Shown here: one piece after another, positions 28,581 to 37,781 of the stretch
Numbering within the stretch: the stretch's first letter is position 1
Layout of the letters: the number at the start of each line of letters is the position of its first letter
Assembly (NCBI GenBank): GCA_013334925.1
Contig: JAAXWP010000001.1
Coordinates: 1 to 64,000 of the forward strand
DNA from: Chlorobiaceae bacterium
GTDB lineage: Bacteria > Bacteroidota > Chlorobiia > Chlorobiales > Chlorobiaceae
DNA: 64,000 nt
Reading direction: 5' to 3'
Translations under genes and position numbers: made by a program
Notes under the pieces: generated by a model
Database searches by the model: none
Seen by the model: the letters and a program-made list of their open reading frames with translations, nothing else
Told to the model about the DNA's origin: nothing

Positions 28581-29359
28581 CTCCGTTTCCAGACAAACAG
28601 CTCGTCTGCAGCCGGTTCGGGCGCGCACTGCAGACCTATCGGCGGAGCGCGGTCATCCAGCGACGGATGGCCATGACTCTCGTCGACATGGTCGGGCGTG
28701 CCGGTGCGCCGGATCATCTCAGCCGGGTGCTCGAAGTGGGCGCCGGCTCGGGGATTCTCACCTCCGCATTGCTCGCGAACCGTTCGGTGGAGAGCTATTT
28801 CGCAAACGACCTGGTGCCCGGAAGCCGTGAGTTCGTCATGAGGGCCGCCGAAGGCGCATCCGTCGGGGAGTGCCATTTCCTCGAAGGGGACATCGAAAAG
28901 CTCGAACCGCTGCCGGAAGAGCTCGACCTGATCGTGTCGAACGCGACCGTACAGTGGCTGCACGACCTCGGGGCGTTTTTCTCACGAATGGCCTTGGCGC
29001 TCCGTCCCGGTGGACTGCTCGTGTTCAGCACCTTCGGTACCGGCAACATGCAGGAGATCTCCAGTCTCGAAGGGGTGTCGTTGCCCTACCTGGCGCCTGT
29101 CGAAATCGAAACGCTCGCCGGACAGGATTTCGACACGGTTTTCCTTACCGAAGAGGAGCGCAAACTCGAATTCCCTTCGCCGGAGGCTGTCCTTCGCCAT
29201 ATCCGGGAGACCGGCGTCAACGGGGTTGCCGGCCGTGCCTGGACCAGAGCTCGCTACCAGCAGTTCCTGCAACGTTACCGCGAGTCGTTTTCGACCGACG
29301 CTGGCGTCACCCTGACCTATCACCCGATTTACTGCTGCTTCAGGAGGAGGAACTCATGA
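28577..29359 (+). CDS. bioC: BioC, malonyl-ACP O-methyltransferase
   Basis: The ATG at 28577 gives 260 residues. The N-terminus has the BioC-type SRFGRALQTYRRSAVIQRRM, followed by the SAM-binding LEVGAGSGILT and LDLIVSNATVQWL. BioC methylates malonyl-ACP so that the fatty acid machinery can extend it to a pimeloyl chain. The start overlaps bioG and the stop overlaps bioD by four bases. Confidence 0.93.
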   Translation: MTPFPDKQLVCSRFGRALQTYRRSAVIQRRMAMTLVDMVGRAGAPDHLSRVLEVGAGSGILTSALLANRSVESYFANDLVPGSREFVMRAAEGASVGECHFLEGDIEKLEPLPEELDLIVSNATVQWLHDLGAFFSRMALALRPGGLLVFSTFGTGNMQEISSLEGVSLPYLAPVEIETLAGQDFDTVFLTEEERKLEFPSPEAVLRHIRETGVNGVAGRAWTRARYQQFLQRYRESFSTDAGVTLTYHPIYCCFRRRNS

Positions 29360-30033
29360 GAGGACGCGTGCTCGCCATTTCGGGCATCGACACCGGCATC
29401 GGCAAGACCGTGGCCACCGGCTGGCTTGCCCGGGCCTTCGCCGATTCGGGAGTCCGGACCATCACCCAGAAGATCGCCCAGACCGGATGTGCGGGCGTAT
29501 CCGAAGACATCGCCGCCCATCGGGAGATCATGGGCATCGGCCTGCAGGAGGTCGATCTCGACGGCACCACCTGCCCCTACATTTTCGGCTTTCCGGCCTC
29601 TCCCCACATGGCGGCAGCCCGGGAGGGGCGCGAGATCGACGTCATGACCATCCGCCGGGCCACCTTCATGCTGCAGAAACGGTTTGAGCTGGTGCTGCTC
29701 GAGGGCGCCGGCGGTCTTCTGGTACCCCTGACCTCCGGGTTGCTCTTTGCCGACTATGTCCGCGACGCAGGCTACGGCCTGGTGCTTGTCTCATCTCCAA
29801 GGCTTGGCAGCATCAACCATACCCTCCTGTCGCTCGAAGCCTGCATTTCCCGGGGTATCGAGCTCCGGGCACTCATCTACAACCGATATGGTGAAGCAGA
29901 CCGCGAGATCGCGGATGACACCCGGCAGGTGATCGAACACAGCCTGAAGCACTACGGCCTTGGCTCCGTGCCGCTCGTCGATCTCGATTCGAACGGTTTC
30001 GTCCCCGACGCCAGAGCCCTCCTGAACATCTGA
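29356..30033 (+). CDS. bioD: BioD, dethiobiotin synthetase
   Basis: The 225-residue protein starts at 29356 after aggaggag. It has the P-loop [14 protein letters not shown], the conserved [12 protein letters not shown], and [15 protein letters not shown]. It closes the ureido ring using CO2 and ATP. It is followed after 20 bp by bioA. Length is normal. Confidence 0.94.
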   Translation: MRGRVLAISGIDTGIGKTVATGWLARAFADSGVRTITQKIAQTGCAGVSEDIAAHREIMGIGLQEVDLDGTTCPYIFGFPASPHMAAAREGREIDVMTIRRATFMLQKRFELVLLEGAGGLLVPLTSGLLFADYVRDAGYGLVLVSSPRLGSINHTLLSLEACISRGIELRALIYNRYGEADREIADDTRQVIEHSLKHYGLGSVPLVDLDSNGFVPDARALLNI

Positions 30034-30053
30034 ATTCCGAAGCGTTTCCATCC

Positions 30054-31340
30054 ATGATTGACCTCCAGTTCGACCGCGACCATCTCTGGCATCCCTACAC
30101 CTCCATGGCCGATCCGCTTCCGGTCTACCCGGTTGCCAGGGCCGAAGGGGCGACAATCATGCTCGAGGACGGCAGATCTCTTGTCGACGGCATGTCGTCA
30201 TGGTGGGCGGCCATCCACGGCTATAACCACCCCGTGCTCAACCGGGCCGTGACGGAACAGCTCGGCAGGATGAGCCACGTCATGTTCGGCGGATTCACGC
30301 ACGAGCCGGCCGTCGAACTCGGCAAGCGCCTTGTCGACCTGCTTCCTGCTCCGCTCGACCGGGTGTTTCTGTGCGATTCGGGATCGGTCTCCGTCGAGGT
30401 CTCCGTCAAGATGGCCCTGCAGTACTGGCAGGCAGCAGGCAGGCCGGAGAAGCAGCGCCTGCTCACGGTGCGATCGGGTTATCACGGGGACACCTTCATG
30501 GCCATGTCGGCCTGCGATCCGGTGACGGGCATGCACAGCCTGTTCAGCGGAGTTCTGGCGGAACAGCTCTTCGCCGAGGCTCCATCCTGCGGTTTTTCCG
30601 AGCCCTGGCGGGAAGAGGCCATCGACGACCTTCGAGTGCTCCTTGAAGAACACGCGGCACGGATCGCGGCGGTGATCATCGAACCGGTCGTGCAGGGGGC
30701 GGGCGGGATGCGCTTTTACTCGCCTCGTTATCTGCAGCGTCTCCGGGAGCTCTGTTCCGAACATGGGGTGCTGCTCATCTTCGACGAGATCGCCACCGGG
30801 TTCGGGCGAACCGGGGAGCTGTTCGCCATGCACCATGCCGGCGTCGTGCCGGACATCGTCTGTATCGGCAAGGCCCTGACCGGCGGTTACCTGACCCTTG
30901 CCGCCACCATCGCTTCAGGTGCTGTTGCGGACACCATCTCCGGCGGCGATCCGGGCGTGTTCATGCATGGACCGACCTTCATGGCAAACCCGCTGGCCTG
31001 TGCGGTGGCTGTAGCAAGCATTGACCTGCTGCTCTCGCGCGACTGGCGCTCCGAGGTGCAGGGCATAGAACGGCAACTCAGGGCCGGGCTGGCGCCATGC
31101 GCTTCGATGGCGGGGGTCCGGGAGGTCCGGGTGCTTGGAGCTATCGGTGTGGTCGAACTGGAACGACCGGTCGACATGGGACGCATCCAGAAACGGTTCG
31201 TCGATCGTGGGGTATGGGTTCGGCCATTCGGACGCCTCGTTTATCTCATGCCTCCGTTCATCATCAGCGAGAGTGAGCTCGCGCGACTGACCTCTGCGGT
31301 AAGCGATGTGGTCCGCGAGGAGGTTGTTCACGCCAGCTGA
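30054..31340 (+). CDS. bioA: BioA, adenosylmethionine-8-amino-7-oxononanoate aminotransferase
   Basis: The 428-residue class III aminotransferase has HLWHPYTSM at the start, [40 protein letters not shown] and the PLP lysine in [14 protein letters not shown]. It uses SAM as amino donor to make 7,8-diaminononanoate. As last gene of the operon it completes the set, so the organism should make biotin from malonyl-ACP. Confidence 0.95.
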   Translation: MIDLQFDRDHLWHPYTSMADPLPVYPVARAEGATIMLEDGRSLVDGMSSWWAAIHGYNHPVLNRAVTEQLGRMSHVMFGGFTHEPAVELGKRLVDLLPAPLDRVFLCDSGSVSVEVSVKMALQYWQAAGRPEKQRLLTVRSGYHGDTFMAMSACDPVTGMHSLFSGVLAEQLFAEAPSCGFSEPWREEAIDDLRVLLEEHAARIAAVIIEPVVQGAGGMRFYSPRYLQRLRELCSEHGVLLIFDEIATGFGRTGELFAMHHAGVVPDIVCIGKALTGGYLTLAATIASGAVADTISGGDPGVFMHGPTFMANPLACAVAVASIDLLLSRDWRSEVQGIERQLRAGLAPCASMAGVREVRVLGAIGVVELERPVDMGRIQKRFVDRGVWVRPFGRLVYLMPPFIISESELARLTSAVSDVVREEVVHAS

Positions 31341-31459
31341 CCAGAAGAAATCTCTGGTGCAAAAGGCGGTGAAGTCGTAAAGTCAAGTCAGGGAATGAGT
31401 ATATTGCACCCTGTCGTTTTTCCTGTTTTTTCATGTGTATCCTATGTCCCTGTTGACCA

Positions 31460-33154
31460 ATGACTGAAAGACCATGGTTCAGCCATTATGACAAGGGGGT
31501 GCCTTGCTCCCTCAAGCCGTATCCGGAGAAAACGCTGATCGATGTCCTCCGGGACGCTGTGCGTAAAGGCCCTGACCGGCCCGCTCTTCTCTTCAAAGGC
31601 GCAAAGATCACCTACGTCGATCTCGATCGACAGAGCGATGCGTTCGCGTCTGCCCTGGTGTCGATGGGGGTGAAAAAGGGGGATCGGGTAGCGCTTCTGC
31701 TGCCAAACTCACCACAGATGCTCATTGCCGAGTTCGGAGTATGGAAAGCCGGCGCCATCGTTGTTCCGCTCAATCCGCTGTATACCGAACATGAGCTTGT
31801 ACACGCCTTTGTCGAGTGTGGTGCTGAAATTGCGGTCGTTCTGACGCCGTTTTACCAGAAGGTGCGTGAACTCAGGAGCAGAACGCCGTTGAAACAGCTG
31901 ATCACGACCAATATCAAGGAGTATCTGCCGCCGGTCAAACGTGTGCTGTTTACGCTGTTCAGGGAGTCAAAGGATGGGCATCGTGTCCGGACAGGTTCCG
32001 GCGACCTGACGATGCAGGGCCTGATAGCAGCCCATCTCGGACAGGCGCCTGTCGGTATTTCCGTGACGCATAAGGATCCGGCCGTGTTCATGTTTTCGGG
32101 AGGCACGACCGGCAAGCCGAAATGTGCTATCGGCCGGCATCACTCCCTGATCATCTCCGGCTTGCAGATCGGTACCTGGTTCGGCGTCATTCTCGACGGC
32201 AGCGCCAACATCGTCATTCTCAATCTTCCCCTGTTCCATGTCTACGCTCAGCTCGGCATCATGACGGCGGGCCTGCAATGGAACTACCCGCTCGCGCTGG
32301 TTCCGAATCCTCGTGATCTGGATGATCTGATCGATACAATCCGAACACTCAGGCCGACCGTGCTGCCCGGTGTGCCGACGCTGTTCAATGCCCTTGCCGT
32401 TCATCCCCGGCTGCAGCGGGATCCTTCGCTGCTCAAGTCGGTCAGGCTGGTGGTTTCCGGCGCTTCGTCGTTGCATCTCGATACCCGTCAGCGTTTCGAG
32501 CAGCTGATCGGCGGGCGGATTGTTGAAGCTTATGCACTGACCGAATCGATGATCGCCTCGGTCTGCACTCCGGTTCATGGCATTCGTAAAACCGGTTCCG
32601 TCGGCGTACCGGCACCCGATGTCGATATCAGGATCGTGGACCACGAAGAGGGGCTTCGAGAGCTGCATTCTGGCGAGATCGGTGAAATCGTCATGCAGGC
32701 CCCGCAGCTGATGGAAGGTTACTGGAACAACCCGGACGAGAGTGCCGGCATGTTGCGGGATGGCTGGCTCTATACCGGCGATCTCGGCTATCTCGACGAG
32801 GACGGCTATCTCTTTATCGTCGATCGAAAGAAGGATCTGATCAAGCCGAGCGGATTCCAGGTCTGGCCACGGGAGGTGGAAGAGGTGATCACCATGCATC
32901 CGTCGGTGCTCGAAGCCGGTGTCGCCGGTGTTCCCGACGCCAGTCAGGGGGAGGCTGTCAAAGCATGGGTGGTCCTGCATGAAGGGAGCTCGCTTGCCGT
33001 CGAGGAGCTGAAAAGCCATTGCCGGAAAGAGCTTGCCGCCTACAAAGTGCCGAAACACATCGAATTCCGCTCTTCGCTGCCCAAGTCGACCATCGGTAAA
33101 GTGCTTCGTCGGGCGCTGGTCGAGGAACATATTGCAGCCAATGACCCTCGATGA
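31460..33154 (+). CDS. fadD: Long-chain fatty-acid-CoA ligase (AMP-forming)
   Basis: The 564-residue ANL enzyme has the adenylate motif FSGGTTGKPKCAI, then EAYALTESM, GWLYTGDLGYLDEDGYLFIVDRKKDLIK, and the C-terminal lysine in LPKSTIGKVLRRALVEE. It activates fatty acids to acyl-CoA in two steps. The gene follows bioA by 119 bp, too far to assume one transcript. It overlaps the next gene by 14 bp. The name fadD is used in the general sense; chain preference is unknown. Confidence 0.88.
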   Translation: MTERPWFSHYDKGVPCSLKPYPEKTLIDVLRDAVRKGPDRPALLFKGAKITYVDLDRQSDAFASALVSMGVKKGDRVALLLPNSPQMLIAEFGVWKAGAIVVPLNPLYTEHELVHAFVECGAEIAVVLTPFYQKVRELRSRTPLKQLITTNIKEYLPPVKRVLFTLFRESKDGHRVRTGSGDLTMQGLIAAHLGQAPVGISVTHKDPAVFMFSGGTTGKPKCAIGRHHSLIISGLQIGTWFGVILDGSANIVILNLPLFHVYAQLGIMTAGLQWNYPLALVPNPRDLDDLIDTIRTLRPTVLPGVPTLFNALAVHPRLQRDPSLLKSVRLVVSGASSLHLDTRQRFEQLIGGRIVEAYALTESMIASVCTPVHGIRKTGSVGVPAPDVDIRIVDHEEGLRELHSGEIGEIVMQAPQLMEGYWNNPDESAGMLRDGWLYTGDLGYLDEDGYLFIVDRKKDLIKPSGFQVWPREVEEVITMHPSVLEAGVAGVPDASQGEAVKAWVVLHEGSSLAVEELKSHCRKELAAYKVPKHIEFRSSLPKSTIGKVLRRALVEEHIAANDPR

Positions 33155-34355
33155 ACTCCGTGCACTCCAGGACCCGGAAGTCCTATCGCTGATTGCCGGG
33201 CACGTCCATGATGATCCTGCTGCATTTGCCATGCGGTTCCATGGGCGTAAAGAGCTGCCGGTCAGGGCCATGGCCGAGCAGATCGCCTGCCGGCGGAAAG
33301 CGAGCGCCAAACTTCCTTCGCTTTCACGACATCCGCTTCTCTATACCCAACTCGCACTCGAGCAGGCTTCGGGTGAACGGGCTGCCCGGTGGAAGTCGGG
33401 GCTCATGCAGGGGCGGAGCCTCGTCGATCTGACGGGTGGGCTCGGGATCGATTCGATCTTTTTCTCTTCAAGGTTCGATCGTGTCGTGTATTGCGAGCGC
33501 GATGAAACTCTGGCCAGGATAGCCGAATACAACCGTCAGATTCTCGGGATCACCAACGTCGAAACGCGGACAGGCGACAGCGTCGAACTGCTCGGAAGCT
33601 TTTCCGACGATACCTTCGACTGGCTTTACGTCGATCCGGCACGACGTGAGGAGGGGCGGCGGTCGGTCGGTCTGGAAGCGACAAGTCCCGATGTGGTGGC
33701 CTTGCATGACCAGATGCTTCGCAAGGCCCGCAGGGTCTGCATTAAGGCTTCTCCAGCACTCGAGATCAGCGGGCTCCGGGAAAAACTGCCGGGTCTTGTC
33801 GAAGTGATTGTGGTGTCGGTCGATCGAGAGTGCAAGGAGATTCTGCTGCTGCTCGAACGTGGCGTCACCGGGGAACATCCGGTTACGGTCAGGGCCGTTT
33901 GCCTCGATGACCGGGAGTTCGAGGTGGTTTCATCAACGGGAGCGCCGGGTGACCGGGTTGTCGCGCTACATGCAGGTCAGTGGCTGTACGAACCGGATGC
34001 GGCCATCATCAAGGCTCGCCTTGCCGCGGAACTGGCTACCAGACTTGGCCTGGAGTTCCTGAACCATACGGTCGATTACCTTACCTCAGATCGATTCATC
34101 GGGAAGTTTCCCGGCCGGACATTCCACATTGTCGAATCGCTGCCATTCAAACCGAAAAACTTTCGAAAGGATCTCGCCAGGAGGGGGGTGACCGGCGCAT
34201 CTATCCAGCGGCGTGATTTCCCGCTTTCTCCCGAGCAGCTGAGAAAGCAGTACCGGCTGGGGGAGAGCAGCGAGGTATTCCTGTTTTTCACCAGAGATGC
34301 CCGCGGGGAACTTGTCTATCTCATCTGCCGGAAGCCGGGCCGTGCTGCTCAATAG
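33141..34355 (+). CDS. Class I SAM-dependent methyltransferase with THUMP-like domain
   Basis: The ATG at 33141 gives 404 residues (MTLDELRALQDPE). The SAM-binding part shows VDLTGGLGIDSIFFS, YCERDETLARIAEYN and LYVDPARREEG (the DPAR motif). The C-terminal part has ESLPFKPKNFRKDLARRGV and matches the PG_1098-type THUMP-like ferredoxin domain of Bacteroidetes/Chlorobi methyltransferases. An RNA substrate is plausible, not shown. It overlaps fadD by 14 bp and the convergent unknown gene by 7 bp. Confidence 0.8.
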   Translation: MTLDELRALQDPEVLSLIAGHVHDDPAAFAMRFHGRKELPVRAMAEQIACRRKASAKLPSLSRHPLLYTQLALEQASGERAARWKSGLMQGRSLVDLTGGLGIDSIFFSSRFDRVVYCERDETLARIAEYNRQILGITNVETRTGDSVELLGSFSDDTFDWLYVDPARREEGRRSVGLEATSPDVVALHDQMLRKARRVCIKASPALEISGLREKLPGLVEVIVVSVDRECKEILLLLERGVTGEHPVTVRAVCLDDREFEVVSSTGAPGDRVVALHAGQWLYEPDAAIIKARLAAELATRLGLEFLNHTVDYLTSDRFIGKFPGRTFHIVESLPFKPKNFRKDLARRGVTGASIQRRDFPLSPEQLRKQYRLGESSEVFLFFTRDARGELVYLICRKPGRAAQ

Positions 34356-34960
34356 ACATTGATCAATCCATCTTCAAGCCTGGTTATATAAGGCGTGGTC
34401 GTTCCGGGGATGTCGAGAGCAGCCTGGACTTCAAATCTGTACGTGCCTGACTGCAGTGCTTTTCCGACAAGACAGGCCTGAACGCATTCATCCTCCATGA
34501 CGTTCGCGTCTATTTCTCCGATGATCATTCGGCTTCCACCGGCAAGCTGTTTGGCGAAAACCGACAGTCGCCAAGGTAAGGGGGGGGCATTCCGGTCCTT
34601 TGGTCGGGGAAGAGTAATCATCATACAAAGCTTGAATGGTCTGTCACATGGTATGGCAATGCTCGGGCGGGTATATTCAAGTGGAGTGACCTTTAAATCC
34701 ACAAGCACAGCATCGCCTTCCATGAACTCTATGGGTTCAACAGCACTCTTGTCATCACTTGTCGTTTTTTGTCTAAATGCTACAATATCGTTCTCGAGCT
34801 CGACGATTCTGTCGAGTGCTTGCGCCAGCTCGTTCTTATAGCTCGAAAGTTCTGTTCTCTGGAGATCGATGGTTTTTTGTAATGACTCGAGATCGGAGTT
34901 TTTCTGCTCTTTTTTTTGCCGGGCAGACCCGGAGTCCTCTTTTGAATCGGCTGACGTCAT
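34349..34960 (-). CDS. Unknown protein A: coiled coil plus beta domain
   Basis: The 203-residue protein has no signal peptide or membrane helix. Residues 1-20 are polar, residues about 20-65 are predicted coiled coil (heptad pattern in LESLQKTIDLQRTELSS), and residues 75-203 form a beta-rich domain. The C-terminal 95 residues resemble those of the gene at 35081-35509: W.L.VF, then SGTYRFEV, then EDGLINVY. It is read from the same strand as that gene and the upstream sigma-54 activator. No function can be assigned. No clear ribosome binding site precedes the ATG. Confidence 0.75.
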   Translation of the reverse strand: MTSADSKEDSGSARQKKEQKNSDLESLQKTIDLQRTELSSYKNELAQALDRIVELENDIVAFRQKTTSDDKSAVEPIEFMEGDAVLVDLKVTPLEYTRPSIAIPCDRPFKLCMMITLPRPKDRNAPPLPWRLSVFAKQLAGGSRMIIGEIDANVMEDECVQACLVGKALQSGTYRFEVQAALDIPGTTTPYITRLEDGLINVY

Positions 34961-35036
34961 GACAGTTCATTTCAAAGGTTGCACAAAGATGATAGTGGTC
35001 TGCAAATGAATTGGAGGCAGCTCGTCAGCAGGGTAA

Positions 35037-35061
35037 CCCCGGTGGTATTCAGCCACCGGGG
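35037..35061 (-). terminator. GC-rich hairpin between the two unknown genes
   Basis: CCCCGGTGG (35037-35045) and CCACCGGGG (35053-35061) form a 9-bp stem with a 7-nt loop, 20 bp after the stop at 35081 on the minus strand. No T-run follows, so it may attenuate transcription or protect the upstream message rather than terminate fully. Confidence 0.5.
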
Positions 35062-35080
35062 AGCCCAGAATCCGATACGG

Positions 35081-35509
35081 TCAGTTTTCTGCAGTATAGA
35101 ACTGGATAAGCCCTGCATCTCCGAAGCAGACAACAGGACCTGGGTTGCCTTTGGGGCCAGTGAACGTGATGGTAGTGACAAGGCGGTAAACACCATCCTC
35201 GACTATTCCGGCAGGGAACTCGATGATTTCCTTGTACGAAACATTCGAGCCCTGAATGAATGCAACATCTTTCTGATTGGGAAGGTCTTTTTCACCTGGC
35301 CCCATTTTTTCGAGGTAGACATTCAGGTTCCATGTACCGCAAAGTATCCAGCCAAGGGGACCTGTCTGAGTCCATTCGAATATGACGCCCCATTTCTGGT
35401 CATGTTCAATAATCGTGCTTGCGCCGTATTCGGGAGATTCGAATACGGTACCGGTGCCGCTAATTTTAAAAAGTGGTACCAGATCTTCGAAAACGAGCGG
35501 AAAACTCAT
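35081..35509 (-). CDS. Unknown protein B: paralogous beta-domain protein
   Basis: The ATG at 35509 follows a perfect aggagg site (35515-35520) and gives 142 residues; a start at 35560 would lie upstream of that site. There is no signal peptide. The protein looks all-beta with many aromatics (KWGVIFEW, WILCGTWNLNVYLEKMGPGE, EDGVYRLVTTITFTG, DAGLIQFY). It shares the order W-x-L-x-V, G-x-YR, and (D)xGLIxxY with the protein at 34349-34960 but lacks the coiled coil. It is the first gene after the sigma-54-like promoter at 35579-35594. I do not recognise the family. Confidence 0.75.
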   Translation of the reverse strand: MSFPLVFEDLVPLFKISGTGTVFESPEYGASTIIEHDQKWGVIFEWTQTGPLGWILCGTWNLNVYLEKMGPGEKDLPNQKDVAFIQGSNVSYKEIIEFPAGIVEDGVYRLVTTITFTGPKGNPGPVVCFGDAGLIQFYTAEN

Positions 35510-35578
35510 AACGTCCTCCTTTGAGTTTGGATTGATAGTCGCCTGTGAGGTACGGATCATTGCTCACGATCATAAAGG

Positions 35579-35594
35579 TTCAACAAGCGTGCCA
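35579..35594 (-). promoter_or_regulatory. Sigma-54 (-24/-12) promoter for the unknown gene pair
   Basis: On the minus strand the sequence reads TGGCACGCTTGTTGAA. The consensus is TGGCACG, 4 bp, TTGCW, so the -24 box is perfect and the -12 box differs at one base (TTGA for TTGC). The start of transcription would be near 35568, giving a leader of about 60 nt before the gene at 35509. A sigma-54 activator is encoded immediately upstream. Confidence 0.7.
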
Positions 35595-35649
35595 GACGAT
35601 CGGATTGATCGAGTGCTTTCTGCAACTCATATTTTTATTGATGATTAGC

Positions 35650-35669
35650 GACAGTTTGCGGAGACTGTC
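35650..35669. promoter_or_regulatory. Inverted repeat, possible activator binding site
   Basis: GACAGT and ACTGTC are separated by 8 bp. The repeat lies 56-75 bp upstream of the -24 element at 35594, within the usual range for an upstream activating sequence of a sigma-54 activator. A second imperfect repeat (ggtct...agacc, 35731-35749) lies closer to the regulator's stop. Confidence 0.4.
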
Positions 35670-35766
35670 TCTGTTGGTGGGTGGGCCTGATGCTGGTATG
35701 GTTACCAAAGAGTGCTGGTGTTTCGACCAAGGTCTTCAACCTGGAGACCGGTTATTAGACCAAGGT

Positions 35767-37410
35767 TCAATGGGGCTTGAACTCACGGGGATCGATGCCG
35801 TATCGGGTCATCTTGGTGTGGAAGTTCTTGATGTCAATTCCGGATGAGTTGGCCGCAGCGGTGATATTGCCATGCGAAGTGCGGAGCCGTTCGACGATGA
35901 ACTGTCTTTCGAAGTTCTCGATAGCCAGCTGTTTCGCTTCGCGAAACGTTTGCTCCTTGGCCTCAGGCGTTCCTGCTGCCTGCAGGGAGGCGAGCTGCTT
36001 TGACAGATGGAACGGTTCGACGGTTCCGGTATCGCACATGATGACTGCCCGGTGCATGATGTTTTCCAGCTCCCGGATATTTCCCGGGAACCGGTAGCCG
36101 TTGAGCAGTGCCGCGGCCTCGCGGGAAACACGCACTTCATGTTTGTGGTATTGTTCTCCGAATTTCCGGACAAACTCATCGGCAAGCACGAGAATGTCAG
36201 CTCTTCTCTCCCGCAAGGGGGGAAGTTCGATCTCAATGATGTTCAGCCGGTAGTACAGGTCCTGACGAAATGCTCCGGTTTCGATTCGTTGGTTCAGATC
36301 GACGTTGGTCGCAGCCAGAACCCTGACATCACAGTATCGGATTTCGGTGCTGCCAACCTTGCAGAACTCTCCGTTCTGGAGCACTCTGAGAAGTTTGGCC
36401 TGCAGCGCTGGCACCATGTCGCCGATTTCGTCGAGGAAGAGGGTTCCGTTTTCTGCACATTCGATCAGCCCTTTTTTGTCTTTGACCGCGCCCGTGAAGG
36501 CGCCTTTTGCATAACCAAACAGTTCTGATTCGAGCAGAGATTCCGGGATTGCAGCACAGTTGATAGGTATGAAGGGCTGTTCACATCTCGGACTTGCTGC
36601 ATGAATGGCTCGCGCGGTCAGCTCTTTTCCGGTTCCGCTCTCTCCGAGAATCAGTACCGGAACCCGGGTTCCCGCCGCTTTTGACATGAGTAACGTTACC
36701 TGCGCCATGGCGTGATGACGACTGTTGGCGAAAAGCTCGAGATCGGGGTTACGCATTATTTTGTTCTGCGCTTCGCGACCTCCCCCGTTAAGTGGGGAGA
36801 CGGTTTTTTTTCCCTCATGTTCCGGATGCGCTATGGCGTCGACCGGCAGACTCCGGCTTGCAGAATGCCTCGATTTGACCAGCTCACTGTCGATGCTGTT
36901 GAGCAGTTCGATGAGATGTCCGGTATCAAGGTCTCTGGTTCTTGTGCGGACCTGCCCGATGAAGGTCTCCTTTTCGTGGATATCGAAAAACTGCGGATCA
37001 TCGAAATGAAGGGACAATCCGCAGGCAGGGCATTTTTGCAACTCCAAGTGCCTGGGTTTGCCGCAGAAGTTGCATGACGAAGATCGGGTGAGTCGGGGTT
37101 TTACATAATCCCAGATTGCAGACTTGATTTGTCTGGTGAGGAACAGAAATCGGAGGCCGGTGCCATCGGGACCGTTTCGTACGATTTCACCGACAAGGTC
37201 AAGTATGGTATTGCCGGAAAGCCGAAGTTGAACATAGAGTGTACTGTTCTCCTGCAGTACTGGCTTATGGCGAGGACTGAGCAGGTCGAACAGCACACCT
37301 CCCGGGCTCAGATTTCTTATGACTGCCAATTCCTCGATGACAACGCCACCTGATACGAAAAAAATTTTTGCCGGGAGTTGCGTTGTGATTCTCGGCTCGA
37401 GACGGGACAT
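35767..37410 (-). CDS. Sigma-54-dependent activator with PilZ and zinc-ribbon sensor region
   Basis: The 547-residue protein has four parts. Residues 1-105 look like PilZ, with the c-di-GMP-binding motifs RLEPR (3-7) and NLSPGG (33-38). A C4 zinc ribbon follows with Cys113, Cys116, Cys127 and Cys130. The AAA+ domain has Walker A GESGTGKE (256-263), the sigma-54 contact GAFTGA (303-308) and Walker B LFLDEIGD. A Fis-type helix-turn-helix ends the protein. It should remodel sigma-54 polymerase in response to c-di-GMP, metal or redox state. No histidine kinase is adjacent and there is no receiver domain. The downstream gene pair is the obvious target. Confidence 0.9.
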   Translation of the reverse strand: MSRLEPRITTQLPAKIFFVSGGVVIEELAVIRNLSPGGVLFDLLSPRHKPVLQENSTLYVQLRLSGNTILDLVGEIVRNGPDGTGLRFLFLTRQIKSAIWDYVKPRLTRSSSCNFCGKPRHLELQKCPACGLSLHFDDPQFFDIHEKETFIGQVRTRTRDLDTGHLIELLNSIDSELVKSRHSASRSLPVDAIAHPEHEGKKTVSPLNGGGREAQNKIMRNPDLELFANSRHHAMAQVTLLMSKAAGTRVPVLILGESGTGKELTARAIHAASPRCEQPFIPINCAAIPESLLESELFGYAKGAFTGAVKDKKGLIECAENGTLFLDEIGDMVPALQAKLLRVLQNGEFCKVGSTEIRYCDVRVLAATNVDLNQRIETGAFRQDLYYRLNIIEIELPPLRERRADILVLADEFVRKFGEQYHKHEVRVSREAAALLNGYRFPGNIRELENIMHRAVIMCDTGTVEPFHLSKQLASLQAAGTPEAKEQTFREAKQLAIENFERQFIVERLRTSHGNITAAANSSGIDIKNFHTKMTRYGIDPREFKPH

Positions 37411-37781
37411 GATCCACGTTTCAGTAGAGTTTTGACCAGGTGTCGGTGGTTATCAGTCGATCGTAATGGTTTTCCTGCGGCAAGTTCAGATACCTGGAAC
37501 GGAAAATGGAATACCGGTAATGGGTACAACAACCGGATGAGACTCCGGTTCTGGTACTGATGTACTGAGGTACTGAACTCGACAGGGGGTGGGATCTGCT
37601 GCTGTCCGCTTTCCCGGGGATGCATTGGTCCAGGATTATGCGGTGTTTTGTGCGTTGTTTTTGCTACTGCGGCTGTAATAGGATGCGTACCCTCTGAGCA
37701 AAGCGCTGCTTGGCTTTCGGGTTGGGAAAAAGGATTTGTTGCGTAATTGAAAAGTACTAAAAATAGGGGCTCATCGTCAAG
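37411..37781. other. Intergenic region without recognised gene
   Basis: This 371-bp gap lies upstream of the sigma-54 activator and downstream of ppx/gppA. I see only short GTACTGA repeats around 37550-37575 and an AT-rich end near 37740-37770; no gene, RNA or clear terminator. It must hold the promoter of the activator gene. Confidence 0.5.

Noticed and set aside
31967-33310. 447-codon open frame antisense to fadD
   Set aside because: It mirrors a well-supported acyl-CoA ligase gene and has no recognisable domain or ribosome binding site.
35731-35772. Repeated gaccaaggt(c)ttcaa words after the sigma-54 activator
   Set aside because: Two copies only, one overlapping the stop codon; too little to call a regulatory repeat, although it could be part of the enhancer.
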